Source of the DNA: VRUE01 sp963704545
Lineage (GTDB): Bacteria; Actinomycetota; Thermoleophilia; Solirubrobacterales; 70-9
Length of the DNA stretch: 64,000 nt
Direction: 5' to 3'
NCBI GenBank assembly: GCA_963704545.1
Contig: OY969915.1
Span: 930,001-994,000, forward strand
This document shows positions 9,013-17,357 of this stretch, piece by piece (positions within the stretch are counted from its first letter, which is position 1; every line of letters begins with the position of its first letter). The translations under genes and the position numbers were made by a program. The notes beneath the pieces are model-generated. The model saw nothing but the letters and a program-made list of their open reading frames with translations, was not told the DNA's origin and did no database searches.

Positions 9013-9459
9013 ATGAAAACTACGACACTCGCCCTCCTGTTTGTGCTCGCCATGCCGCTGCCCGCCGGGGCCGCGGTCCGGGTCGTCGCGCCGCCGGGCA
9101 ACTCCGAGGCCGACCAGTACTACCAGACGCTGCCTGGCGCGACCGGCCCGCGGGCGCCCGATTCGGCCAAGGAGACGCGCGACGCCGTGCGCGACGGGGC
9201 GCTTGGCGACGCCACCGAACGCGCCCTGCGCCAGCGCGGTCCGGAGGGCCTGGCGGTCGCGACGGTGGTCGCCAAAACGGCTCCCGCCGGGGTGCCCGGC
9301 GCGGCCGGGGACGACTCGCGGGTCGCCGCACCCGCCTCGGCGGTGCGCGTGCCCGACGACCAGGGCCTCGGCGACCTCTTCCCGCTCGTGCTGGCGCTCA
9401 CGGCCGCGGGCGCGATCGCATTCGCCGCCGCCAGGTGGCGCGGCCTCGTGACGCGGTGA
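9013..9459 (+). CDS. Secreted or membrane-anchored hypothetical protein
   Basis: About 148 residues. I chose ATG 9013, which gives a clean signal peptide (MKTTTLALLFVLAMPLPAGA) and has an AAGG four bases upstream. The mature part is Ala/Pro/Gly-rich and unlike any domain I know (PPGNSEADQYYQTLPGATG). A C-terminal helix (LFPLVLALTAAGAIAFAAARW) followed by RGLVTR looks like a membrane anchor or sorting tail. The stop overlaps the next gene's GTG (9456-9459), so the two are coupled. It is divergent from the glycan operon, with which it shares the 8941-9012 promoter region. Function unknown. Confidence 0.6.
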   Translation: MKTTTLALLFVLAMPLPAGAAVRVVAPPGNSEADQYYQTLPGATGPRAPDSAKETRDAVRDGALGDATERALRQRGPEGLAVATVVAKTAPAGVPGAAGDDSRVAAPASAVRVPDDQGLGDLFPLVLALTAAGAIAFAAARWRGLVTR

Positions 9460-10897
9460 AGCGGCCGGCAGCCGCCCTCGCCCTCGTGGCGCTGGCGCTC
9501 GCCGTCCAGGCGCCCGGCACCGCCGCGGCACCGCGCGGCCTCGAGCTCGGCCTCGCCGACGCGACCTTCAACGGCGCCGACGCGGCGTTGCGCGACGAGT
9601 GGATGACCAGGGCACGGGAGGCGCGGGCGGACCTGGTCCTGCTCGGCGTCGCCTGGTCGGGCATCGCGCCCAAGGCTCCCCCGGCCGGCTTCGACCCCGC
9701 CGACCCCGCCGACCCCGCCTACGAGTGGGAGACCCTCGACGGGGCCGTCCGCGCCGCCGTCGCCCGCGGCCTGCAGCCGGTGCTCGACGTCAACTTCGCC
9801 CCCCGCTGGGCGGAGGGCCCGAACCGGCCCAGCACCGCCGTGGCGCCGCCCGGCACCTGGCTGCCGCAGCCGGCCGACCTGGGGAGCTTCTCCCGCGCGC
9901 TCGCGGCCCGTTACACGGGCGGCTTCACCGACCCCGCCAACCCGGGCGCCGGCCCGCTTCCTCACGTTCGCTACTTCCAGGTCTGGGCCGAGCAGAATCT
10001 CTCGGTCCACCTCAACCCGCTCTGGGAAGGCGGCAAGCTGGTCGGCCCGCAGCACTACCGGGCGATGCTGAACGCCGCCTACGCCGCGGTCCACGCCGCC
10101 AACCCCGGCGCCCGCGTCATCGTCGGCGGCCTGGCGCCCTACGGGGACGCGACGGTGGGGGGGGCCGCATTCCGCCGGTCTGGTTCTGGCGCGCCCTGCT
10201 CTGCCTGCGCGGCCCGCAGCTGCGGCCGCTCGCCTGTCCCGAACCCGCCCGCTTCGACGTCGCCGCCCACAACCCGATCAACGTCTGGGCGCCCAGCCGC
10301 GGCGCCGTCAGCCCGCTCGACGTCTCGACTCCCGACCTCGGCCGCCTCACCTCGATCGTGCGCCGGGGGGCCGCGACCGGGCGCCTGCTGCCGGCCGGGC
10401 CCAAGCCCTTCTGGGCGACGGAGATCTGGTTCGACTCGAATCCTCCCGACCCCGAAGGCGTGCCGCTGCGCCGCCACGCCCGCTTCCTCTCCGAATCGCT
10501 GTACGAACTCTGGCGCCAGGGCGTCGGCGCGGTCGTCTGGTGGTACCTGCGCGACCAGTCTCCCGGCACGGCCGGGTTCGGCGCGACCCAGCAGAGCGGC
10601 CTCTTCTTCCGCGAGGGCGGGGCGAAGCCGGCCCACTGCGCCTTCGGCTTCCCCTTCGTCGCGCGGCGCGGCCGCGGCGAGGTGCTCCTCTGGGGCAAGG
10701 CGCCCGCACCGGGCCGGCTCGTCCTCGAGCGGCGCACCGGGCACGGCTGGGCGCCGCTCACCCGCGTGGCGGCCGGGCCGCGCCGGGTCTTCCTGGTCCG
10801 GATTGACGCCCCCGAGGGCGCTTTCCGGGTGCGGGCCAGGCAGGGCCGGCTTGCCAGCTTGCCTGCTAGGGTTGCTGCGGGAAAGGGAGGTCCGTAG
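9456..10897 (+). pseudogene. Glycoside-hydrolase-like secreted protein, frameshifted
   Basis: The GTG at 9456 opens a signal peptide (MKRPAAALALVALALAV) followed by a TIM-barrel-like sequence: ARADLVLLGVAWSGIAP, LQPVLDVNFAPRWAEG, HVRYFQVWAEQNL, ARVIVGGLAPYG. At about 10156-10164 the frame changes at a run of eight G. The continuation (PVWFWRALLCL, KPFWATEIWFDSNPPD, WWYLRDQSPG) is in the frame one base back and runs to the TAG at 10895-10897. Adding one G would restore about 480 residues. NL and ATEIWFD resemble the acid/base and nucleophile regions of clan GH-A enzymes. Either a sequencing error, phase variation at the homopolymer, or a real pseudogene. Confidence 0.65.
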
Positions 10898-11331
10898 TGA
10901 GGAACAGACTGCTTCTTCTGCTGGCGGGGGCGCTTGCCGTTATCGCGCTTGCGCTTCCGGCCGCCTCCTCTGCCGCCGGATGCCCCAAAGGACAGACCGG
11001 CACGCCGCCCTACTGCACCCCGGTGCCGTCGAACAAGTTCAACCTGGGCAAGGTCAAGCACCCCTCGACCGGCGTCGTCACGATCAGGGTCAAGGTCTCC
11101 AGCGGTGGCACCTTCACCGCCACCGCCGACCTGATGAAAACGGCCAAAGCGACGGGTAAATCCGCCGGCAGCTTCACGCTCAAACTCGAACTCAACGCCA
11201 AAGGCATGGCGGAGCTCGAAAAAGCCAAAGGCCGCCAGCTGCGGATCAAAGTCAAATTCACCTTCTCGCCCACCGGCGGCGAACCCCGCACCAAGCTCAA
11301 GAAGCTCATCTTCCGGGTCGTCAAGCCCTAG
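10897..11331 (+). CDS. Small secreted hypothetical protein
   Basis: A 144-residue protein whose GTG start shares one base with the preceding TAG (TAGTG), preceded by GGGAAAGGGAGG, a strong ribosome site. A signal peptide covers residues 1-27 (LLLLLAGALAVIALALPAAS). The mature part begins with a small Cys pair (GCPKGQTGTPPYC), then a likely beta-sandwich rich in Lys and Thr (STGVVTIRVKVSSGGTFTA). The CPKGQ opening resembles the C-terminal CPKGKH segment of the giant protein at 51344-56203. No enzymatic motif; an extracellular or wall-associated role is inference. Confidence 0.6.
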   Translation: MRNRLLLLLAGALAVIALALPAASSAAGCPKGQTGTPPYCTPVPSNKFNLGKVKHPSTGVVTIRVKVSSGGTFTATADLMKTAKATGKSAGSFTLKLELNAKGMAELEKAKGRQLRIKVKFTFSPTGGEPRTKLKKLIFRVVKP

Positions 11332-11630
11332 CTTTTCGCTTTAGAACGCCGTTCTCCGGGGCCGGCCAGACGCGCACTCGCGTCCTTGCGGGCAGCCATG
11401 CTTTCCCTGCATTTCACTCATGACTGGAATTGCCGGGATGCCCCAAACGGCCGGAACGTCCATGGCTTGGATGAGAAACGTCAACTTGCAATTCCGGTAC
11501 GACACGGGTATTCTGCCTTCGTCATGCCCTCACTGGGGGGCATGCAGGGGGAGGAACCCCACAGGGAAAATCCGAGTCGCCGAGGCCGTGGGAGCGGTCG
11601 GCAGGGGCTCAAGGGACAAGGAGAGAGCAA
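11332..11630 (+). promoter_or_regulatory. Intergenic leader with promoter of gene A
   Basis: No convincing gene in these 299 bases. A sigma-70-like promoter is visible: TTGCAA at 11486-11491, a 17-base spacer, and TATTCT at 11509-11514. It would give a leader of about 110 bases. The leader ends in AAGGAG at 11618-11623, seven bases before the GTG at 11631. Confidence 0.6.
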
Positions 11631-14072
11631 GTGAGAGGCACTTCGAAGGGACCGTCTGCAAGGTCGAAACCGATGATTCTCAAACGGCTGCGCACGCGAA
11701 TCGGCGTCCCCGTAGCCTTGATGGCCGTTCTGGCCATGGTCATTCCGGCGGCCGCCTCAGCGGACGCGCTGGGCTCAAACTCGGAGTTCTTCGAACCGGA
11801 AGCGCCGACGTTTCCGGTGACGGTCACCGAAGGGTCTGACGGCAACATGTGGTTTACCGATCCGGCGAGCCCCGGCTTGACGGGCCTCAAAATCGGCAAG
11901 GTCACCCCAGCGGGCGTGGTCACCCTTTACAGCCCGGGTCTCTCCGGTGGCGCATGGGGAATCGCCAAAGGCTCCGACGGCGACGTCTGGTTCACCGAGC
12001 CAGGCGCCAGCAAAGTCGGCCACATAGAACCCTCCGCGCCCACAACCAGTCTCGAAGAGGTCTCACTGCCGAAAATGTCCCTCGAAGGCTTCGAGAAAAG
12101 CCTCATCGCAGCGGGCCCCGACGGCAATCTCTGGGTCACGCAGGGCACCAACGGGGTCGCCCGCATAACGCCCGGCGGCGTGGTCACCGAATATCCGACG
12201 AGCACGGAAGGCTTCAACGCGGGAGCGAACGTGTGCTCGATTGCGGCCGGTCCTGACGGCAACGTCTGGTTCGGCGACTGCGGCACGACCAAGGCCGTGG
12301 GCAAGATCACTCCTGCCGGCGTGGTCACCGAGTACACGGTCGTAGGCGGTGTTGGGGCAAACCTGCCTAACTCGATCGCCAAAGGCTCCGACGGCAGGCT
12401 TTGGTTCCCTGCGGATAACGCTCCGGACGAAAGGCTCGGCGCGATTACCACCGGGGGTACTGTCACCTACTACAAAACCCCTGTCACGGCGGCGGGTTTC
12501 GGTCTGAACTCTCTTACCGCGGGGCCCGACGGAAACATCTGGGGCAGCGAAACGTTCGGTCAAAACGAGTCCCAGAAAGCCCTGATCAAAGGCAGCGGGG
12601 GCACTTTCAAGCTCGGTTTCGAAGGCCAGCAAACCGGCTGGACAGGCAAAGGCACGCTGACGAGCGGCAGCACGACCGTCACCGGTGTCACCACCACCAG
12701 CGGCACGATCATCAAACAGGAGCTGATCAGTGGCCCCGGCATTGCGGCAGGCACCAAAGTCACGAACTGCAGCCCCGCGAGCGGCTCGGTTTGCAACAAC
12801 CCGACCTCGCTCACTCTCTCCGCGGCTCCGACTGAAAGCACCGCCGAAGCGAGTCTCAGCGTCGACCTCGGGATCTCTGGCACATGCGGTCTCAGCACCG
12901 CCTGCCAGACCACGGTGATCCAAGAAGCGCTGCGGAAACTCTCAACCATCAATGGCGCTAACGTCGGCGTCAGCGGCGTTGGCACCCCTCCGAGCGTCAC
13001 CCGGACAATCGCCTTCACGGGCAAATTCGAACGGACCGACGTACCCCTGTTGACCTGCGACGGGAGCAAACTGACGGGCGAATCGCCGTCCTGCACGGTT
13101 GAAACAACCGCGGAAGCAATCACCAACAAGCTCTACCGGATCAAACCCGGGAACCCGAGCGGGATGAAAGCGTTCTCGATGAAACCGGCAACGCTCCTTC
13201 AGTCGTCCTCGAAGGCGAACACACTGGCGGCCGGCCCCAGCGGCACCCTCTGGTACACGTCGATCGGCACCCCGTCGGCGATCGGCAAGTTCGGCACCGA
13301 AGGATCCGAATTCACTCTCAACGTCATCAAGGCAGGCACTGGCGACGGCACCGTCGTCTCCAACCCGGCCGGGATCGAATGCGACCCGACCTGCTCGGCC
13401 GATTTCCCAGCCGGGACGGTCGTCCTGAAAGCCTCGCCTGACAACGAATCCCTCTTCGTCAGCTGGAAAGGCTGCGATGTGGGGGGTGCCAACGGGCGCG
13501 AATGCAAAGTCACGGGAACCGCCAACCAGATCAAGAACGTCACGGCCACATTCACCAGGGCCTACGACGTCTCGGTATCCCGCAAAGGCACCGGCCTCGG
13601 CAAGGTGGGCAGCTCCCCGGGCGGAGTCCTCTGCCTGAGCAACTGCTCATCGACCTCGGCCAAGTTCAAGGAGCTGACCAACGTCACGCTCACCGCAACC
13701 CCCTCCAAACACTTCACCTTCACCGGATGGTCGGGTGATTGCTCTGGAACGGGGACCTGCGTCTTGAGCAGCCTGGAAGCAGACAAATCGGCCGAAGCCG
13801 AATTCACCGAAGTCGCCAAGTTCGACCTCACGGTGACCAAGTCGGGCGGCGGCCAGGGCACCGTCAAGGCCAAACAGGCCGGGATCAACTGCGGTGCCAC
13901 CTGCTCGACGATGGCAGCCAAGTACTACGAAGGCGAAGTCATCGAACTGCTCGTGCCGACGCCGGGCAAAGGCTCGACCTTCGGCGGCTGGTCAGGCTCG
14001 GGCTGCTCTGGCACCGGCACCTGTCTGGTGACGATGAGTGGCGCCAAATCGGTCAACGCCGAATTCAAATAG
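11631..14072 (+). CDS. Gene A: secreted beta-propeller (streptogramin-lyase-like) with InlB-like repeats
   Basis: An 813-residue protein. The GTG start is set by AAGGAG at 11618-11623; an internal ATG (residue 15) is an alternative. The signal sequence ends near residue 45. Residues 60-315 have propeller blades of the Vgb type, with the repeating pattern GxDGNxWFTD...IGKITPAGVVTEY. Residues about 316-520 are an inserted segment (GTLTSGSTTVTGV, ISGPGIAAGTKV), after which one more blade (AAGPSGTLWYTSIG) follows. Residues about 556-813 contain three InlB-B-like repeats of about 85 residues, each with paired cysteines and a GWSG..CSGTGTC motif. Extracellular, probably surface binding; lyase activity is not implied. 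A terminator follows. Confidence 0.75.
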   Translation: MRGTSKGPSARSKPMILKRLRTRIGVPVALMAVLAMVIPAAASADALGSNSEFFEPEAPTFPVTVTEGSDGNMWFTDPASPGLTGLKIGKVTPAGVVTLYSPGLSGGAWGIAKGSDGDVWFTEPGASKVGHIEPSAPTTSLEEVSLPKMSLEGFEKSLIAAGPDGNLWVTQGTNGVARITPGGVVTEYPTSTEGFNAGANVCSIAAGPDGNVWFGDCGTTKAVGKITPAGVVTEYTVVGGVGANLPNSIAKGSDGRLWFPADNAPDERLGAITTGGTVTYYKTPVTAAGFGLNSLTAGPDGNIWGSETFGQNESQKALIKGSGGTFKLGFEGQQTGWTGKGTLTSGSTTVTGVTTTSGTIIKQELISGPGIAAGTKVTNCSPASGSVCNNPTSLTLSAAPTESTAEASLSVDLGISGTCGLSTACQTTVIQEALRKLSTINGANVGVSGVGTPPSVTRTIAFTGKFERTDVPLLTCDGSKLTGESPSCTVETTAEAITNKLYRIKPGNPSGMKAFSMKPATLLQSSSKANTLAAGPSGTLWYTSIGTPSAIGKFGTEGSEFTLNVIKAGTGDGTVVSNPAGIECDPTCSADFPAGTVVLKASPDNESLFVSWKGCDVGGANGRECKVTGTANQIKNVTATFTRAYDVSVSRKGTGLGKVGSSPGGVLCLSNCSSTSAKFKELTNVTLTATPSKHFTFTGWSGDCSGTGTCVLSSLEADKSAEAEFTEVAKFDLTVTKSGGGQGTVKAKQAGINCGATCSTMAAKYYEGEVIELLVPTPGKGSTFGGWSGSGCSGTGTCLVTMSGAKSVNAEFK

Positions 14073-14100
14073 GAGTACGGAAGCCAAGGAAAGTAGAACC

Positions 14101-14130
14101 TCACCGGGGCCCCAGCTGGGGCCCCGGTGA
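14101..14130 (+). terminator. Terminator between genes A and B
   Basis: A perfect 14-bp stem (14101-14114 with 14117-14130) and a 2-base loop, 28 bases after gene A's stop and just before gene B's ribosome site. There is no T-run. Confidence 0.7.
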
Positions 14131-14152
14131 CACATAGGGAGGAAGAAGAGAT

Positions 14153-17100
14153 ATGAGGGACGGCACCGAAAGCAGGCGAAGCGTTGCGAAGGGAGCACTC
14201 GGCATCTGCATGCTCATGCTCTGGATCCTCGCTCTCGCCCCTCCGGCCCTCGCCGACCCACCCAGCCACGACCGCGCCTCCGCCCTCGACCTCGAAGGCC
14301 TCAACCACGCCTGCGGCGTCGCCGCCGACTCCAAAGGCGACCTCTACGCCTCCAGCCCCGGCGAGGGCAAAGTCAAGGTCTTCGACCCCGCCCACGCCCT
14401 TCTCACCTCGATCGAAAACGCCAACGAACCCTGCGGCCTCGCCGTGGACTCCAAAGGCAAGCTCTACGTCTCTGAGAAGGCCACCGGCAACGTCGTCCGC
14501 TACACGCCCAACGCCTACCCCTTCTCGGGCACCCCCACCTACGGCGCCGCCGAACCGATCGACTCCTCGGGGGCGGCCAAGGGCATCTCCGTGGACCGCG
14601 CCGACGACCGCCTCTACGTCGCCCGCGGCACCAAAGTCGCGATCTACAAATCGGACACCAGCTTCGAAGCCAACGTCGGCGAAGGCGCCCTCACCAACGC
14701 CACCGGCGTAGCCGCCTACACCTACATCTACACCGGCTCAGTCGTGACCAACCTCAAACGCCACTACTACCTCACCGTCGCCGATGCCGCGACCGACCAG
14801 GTCAAGGTCTTCTCCGCCAGGGAAGGGACCTCGCTGAAACTGCGCCGCACGATCTCCGCCGTCGACCACGACGAAGACCCCGAGACCGCCAGCCAGAGCT
14901 TCGGCTTCGGCCCCCAGGGCGCCTACCTCGCCGCCGACCCCGGCAACGAAAGCCGCGAAACCCGCAAATGCGCGCAGGTCCAGGTCGAAGGAAAAGACCA
15001 GGCCTGCACCCAGGGGCACTTCTTCCTCTACGACGACGCCAACGAAGCCGTCGACGAGTTCGACGCCACCGGCGAATTCGTCGACCAGATCACCAACGCC
15101 GCCTTCGAAGACGCCGAGCCCACGGCGCTAGCCGTCGAGCGCTCCGGCACCGCCGGCGACGGCACCCTCTACGTCTCCGCCGGCGCAGGCCCGAGCGCGA
15201 AGCTGCTGGCCTTCCGCCCGCTCCTGATGCCCGCCCGCGACCCGTTGCCCGAACTCTCCCGGGCGCTGACGGGCGCCCGTGCGGTCGCCGTCGACTGCGA
15301 GGGCTACGTCTACGTCGCCGCCGAATCGCTGGTCCGCGTCTATGACCCCGCGGGCAAAGAAGTAACCAACTTCCCAGACGCCGAATCCCCGGTCGACCTC
15401 GCCGTCGACTGCGAGGGCAACGTCTACGCGGTGGACGGCCCCGTCAGCACCGAACGGCGGCTGGCCCGCTACTCCCCCTCCTCATACCCGCCGACCGGCT
15501 CCACCACCTACTCCGAAACCGTGCTGATCCCCGGCGAATTCGAAGGCAACGGGCTGGTTGGGGTGGCGGTCAACCCCGCCAACGAACACGCCTTCGTCGT
15601 CGGCGCCGCGACCTTCGCCCCGATCATCGTCGAGTACGGCCCGGCCGCCGAAGGGTCCCCGGTGATCGGGGAATGCGGAGAAGGCCTCGGCCTCGTCGGC
15701 GGCAGGCTCGACATCGACGTCTACGGCGCCACCGGCCAGGTCTACGTCACGGGGGGCAGCCGCAACCTCGCCACGATCCGCTGTGGGGCCGAACCGGAGC
15801 GGCTGATCCAGCAGATCAAAGGCGGTGGCTGCCCCAGCGGCGAATTCGAACCCAACCCGGTCATCGCGGTCGACCAGTCCAACGGCCACATCCTCCAGTT
15901 CGAATCCTCCCAGGCCAATGTCCGGGAGTACGACTCCTCGGGCGCCTGCGTGGCCGAGTTCGGCACCTTTTCCCCCGGCTCCGGCGGCTCCAGGGTCGCT
16001 GTCGACAGCAGCTGCGCCCTGCACGACCCGCCGCTGACCGAACAGACATCGCCGACCTGCGCCTCGCTCCACCCCTCAAACGGCAACGTCTACGTCGCCT
16101 GGGACGGGCCCAATAACACAGTGCAGCCCTTTGACGTGAGCGCGTTCGGGGCGTTGGAGTATCCCGAAGGCGAAGAAGAGCCTGAAGAATTCAAACTCAC
16201 CGTCGCCAAGACCGGCACCGGCACCGGCAAAGTGACCGGGCCCGGCATCGACTGCGGCTCCGACTGCGACGAGGAATACGAAGAAGGCACTGAAGTCACC
16301 CTGGAAGCCACCGCCGATGCCGGCTCCGAATTCACCGGCTGGTCGGGATCGGGCTGCTCGGGCACCGGCACCTGCACGGTGACGATGAGCGAAGCCAGGG
16401 AAGTCACTGCCACCTTCGAAGAAGAAGACGAGGAAGGCATCCCCCTCACGGTCGCCCTCGAAGGCACCGGGTCGGGCACGGTCACCTCCGACAAAGGCGC
16501 GATCAGCTGCAACCCCTTCTGCACCGACGATTACGAGGAAGGCACCGTGGTCGTCCTGACCGCCACGCCTAACCCAGGCTCGGTCTTCGTCAGCTGGAAG
16601 TACTGCGACAAAGGCGGTGTCAACGGTCGCCAGTGCACGATGACCGTCGACAAAGCAAAGACGGTCAAAGCCACCTTCACGACCACCCACGCCCTCGAGG
16701 TCTCGAGGTCCGGCTCTGGCCTCGGCAAGGTGCAGAGCTCCCCCGGCGGGATCCTCTGCCTCTCGAACTGCTCCGAGACCACCGCGGCCTTCAAAGAGGG
16801 CACCGTAGTCACGCTCAAACAGACCCCCGCCAAGCATTTCCACTTCGTCGAATGGCTCGGGGACTGCAGCGGCTCGGGAGCCTGCGCCACGACGATGGGG
16901 GAAGACCATGAGGTCGAAGCCAAGTTCGCCGAAGACGCCAAGCACCTGCTGACGCTGGCCAAGTCAGGCGGTGGCCAGGGCACCGTCAAGAGCAGCCTCG
17001 CCGGCATCAACTGCGGCGCCACCTGCTCCGAGATGTCTTCGGCCTACTACCAGGGTGAAGTCGTCGAACTGACCGTCACCCCGGGCAAAGGTTCGGCCTT

Positions 17101-17188
17101 CGGAGGTTGGTCAGGAGCCTGCTCCGGCACAGGCGCCTGTACGGTGACGATGTCGGAAGCCAGGGAAGTCGAAGCGGAATTCAAATAG
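14153..17188 (+). CDS. Gene B: secreted NHL-like propeller protein with four InlB-like repeats
   Basis: A 1011-residue protein; the ATG at 14153 is preceded by GGGAGGAAGAAG. The signal segment GICMLMLWILALAPPALA ends near residue 35. Residues about 40-670 form NHL-like propeller blades with the repeating theme AVDSKGKLYVSE, AVDCEGYVYVAAE, AVDCEGNVYAVD. Residues about 676-1011 are four InlB-B-like repeats of about 84 residues, each with Cys-x3-Cys and a GWSGxxCSGTGxC motif, ending in EAEFK. Bases 14197-15849 are nearly identical to 51400-53052. The 3' third is repeated in inverted orientation at 18530-19560. Likely an exported adhesin or wall protein; ligand unknown. Confidence 0.75.
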   Translation: MRDGTESRRSVAKGALGICMLMLWILALAPPALADPPSHDRASALDLEGLNHACGVAADSKGDLYASSPGEGKVKVFDPAHALLTSIENANEPCGLAVDSKGKLYVSEKATGNVVRYTPNAYPFSGTPTYGAAEPIDSSGAAKGISVDRADDRLYVARGTKVAIYKSDTSFEANVGEGALTNATGVAAYTYIYTGSVVTNLKRHYYLTVADAATDQVKVFSAREGTSLKLRRTISAVDHDEDPETASQSFGFGPQGAYLAADPGNESRETRKCAQVQVEGKDQACTQGHFFLYDDANEAVDEFDATGEFVDQITNAAFEDAEPTALAVERSGTAGDGTLYVSAGAGPSAKLLAFRPLLMPARDPLPELSRALTGARAVAVDCEGYVYVAAESLVRVYDPAGKEVTNFPDAESPVDLAVDCEGNVYAVDGPVSTERRLARYSPSSYPPTGSTTYSETVLIPGEFEGNGLVGVAVNPANEHAFVVGAATFAPIIVEYGPAAEGSPVIGECGEGLGLVGGRLDIDVYGATGQVYVTGGSRNLATIRCGAEPERLIQQIKGGGCPSGEFEPNPVIAVDQSNGHILQFESSQANVREYDSSGACVAEFGTFSPGSGGSRVAVDSSCALHDPPLTEQTSPTCASLHPSNGNVYVAWDGPNNTVQPFDVSAFGALEYPEGEEEPEEFKLTVAKTGTGTGKVTGPGIDCGSDCDEEYEEGTEVTLEATADAGSEFTGWSGSGCSGTGTCTVTMSEAREVTATFEEEDEEGIPLTVALEGTGSGTVTSDKGAISCNPFCTDDYEEGTVVVLTATPNPGSVFVSWKYCDKGGVNGRQCTMTVDKAKTVKATFTTTHALEVSRSGSGLGKVQSSPGGILCLSNCSETTAAFKEGTVVTLKQTPAKHFHFVEWLGDCSGSGACATTMGEDHEVEAKFAEDAKHLLTLAKSGGGQGTVKSSLAGINCGATCSEMSSAYYQGEVVELTVTPGKGSAFGGWSGACSGTGACTVTMSEAREVEAEFK
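14197..15849 (+). repeat. 1.65 kb propeller cassette, copy 1 (direct repeat with 51400-53052)
   Basis: The offset is a constant 37203 bases with no indels. I noticed only three differences: G/A at 14871/52074 (DHDED against DHNED), C/G near 15433/52636, and A/G near 15823/53026. Identity starts abruptly at ACTCGGCATC inside the signal peptide and ends at GGCGAATTCGA, inside the coding sequence on both sides. Confidence 0.9.
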
Positions 17189-17244
17189 GTTTGTGGCCCC
17201 TCCAGCGTCGGCTGCCTGGCAGCCGACGCTGGAGCTCTGATTTG
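16137..17244. repeat. Left arm of large inverted repeat around gene C
   Basis: This segment (3' third of gene B, its terminator and CTCTGATTTGC beyond it) recurs in inverted orientation at about 18530-19560 with roughly 98% identity and one deletion of about 110 bases in the other arm. The 1.28 kb between the arms holds gene C. Confidence 0.85.
17202..17236 (+). terminator. Terminator of gene B
   Basis: CTCCAGCGTCGGCTGCC pairs with GGCAGCCGACGCTGGAG with almost no loop. It starts 13 bases after gene B's stop. The same hairpin, with one extra central base pair, is at 18541-18576. Confidence 0.8.
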
Positions 17245-17312
17245 CCTCTCGCCCATCCGATCGCCGGGTCATAGTGACGCGCGCGCCACGGCTCGTGGTG
17301 CTCAACTCGACT

Positions 17313-17350
17313 CTCGGCGCGAGGCGCCGAGAAAGGAGATCGGAAAGGAG
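17313..17350 (+). promoter_or_regulatory. SD-adjacent hairpin with duplicated ribosome binding site (gene C)
   Basis: CTCGGCGC (17313-17320) pairs with GCGCCGAG (17324-17331) around a 3-base loop. The 12-base unit AAAGGAGATCGG then occurs twice in tandem (17332-17343 and 17344-17355). The second copy has correct spacing, 7 bases from AAAGGAG to the ATG at 17358. Confidence 0.65.
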
Positions 17351-17357
17351 ATCGGAA

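Noticed and set aside
11386..11634. Possible small gene before gene A
   Set aside because: Covers the promoter and leader of gene A, no ribosome site or recognisable protein.
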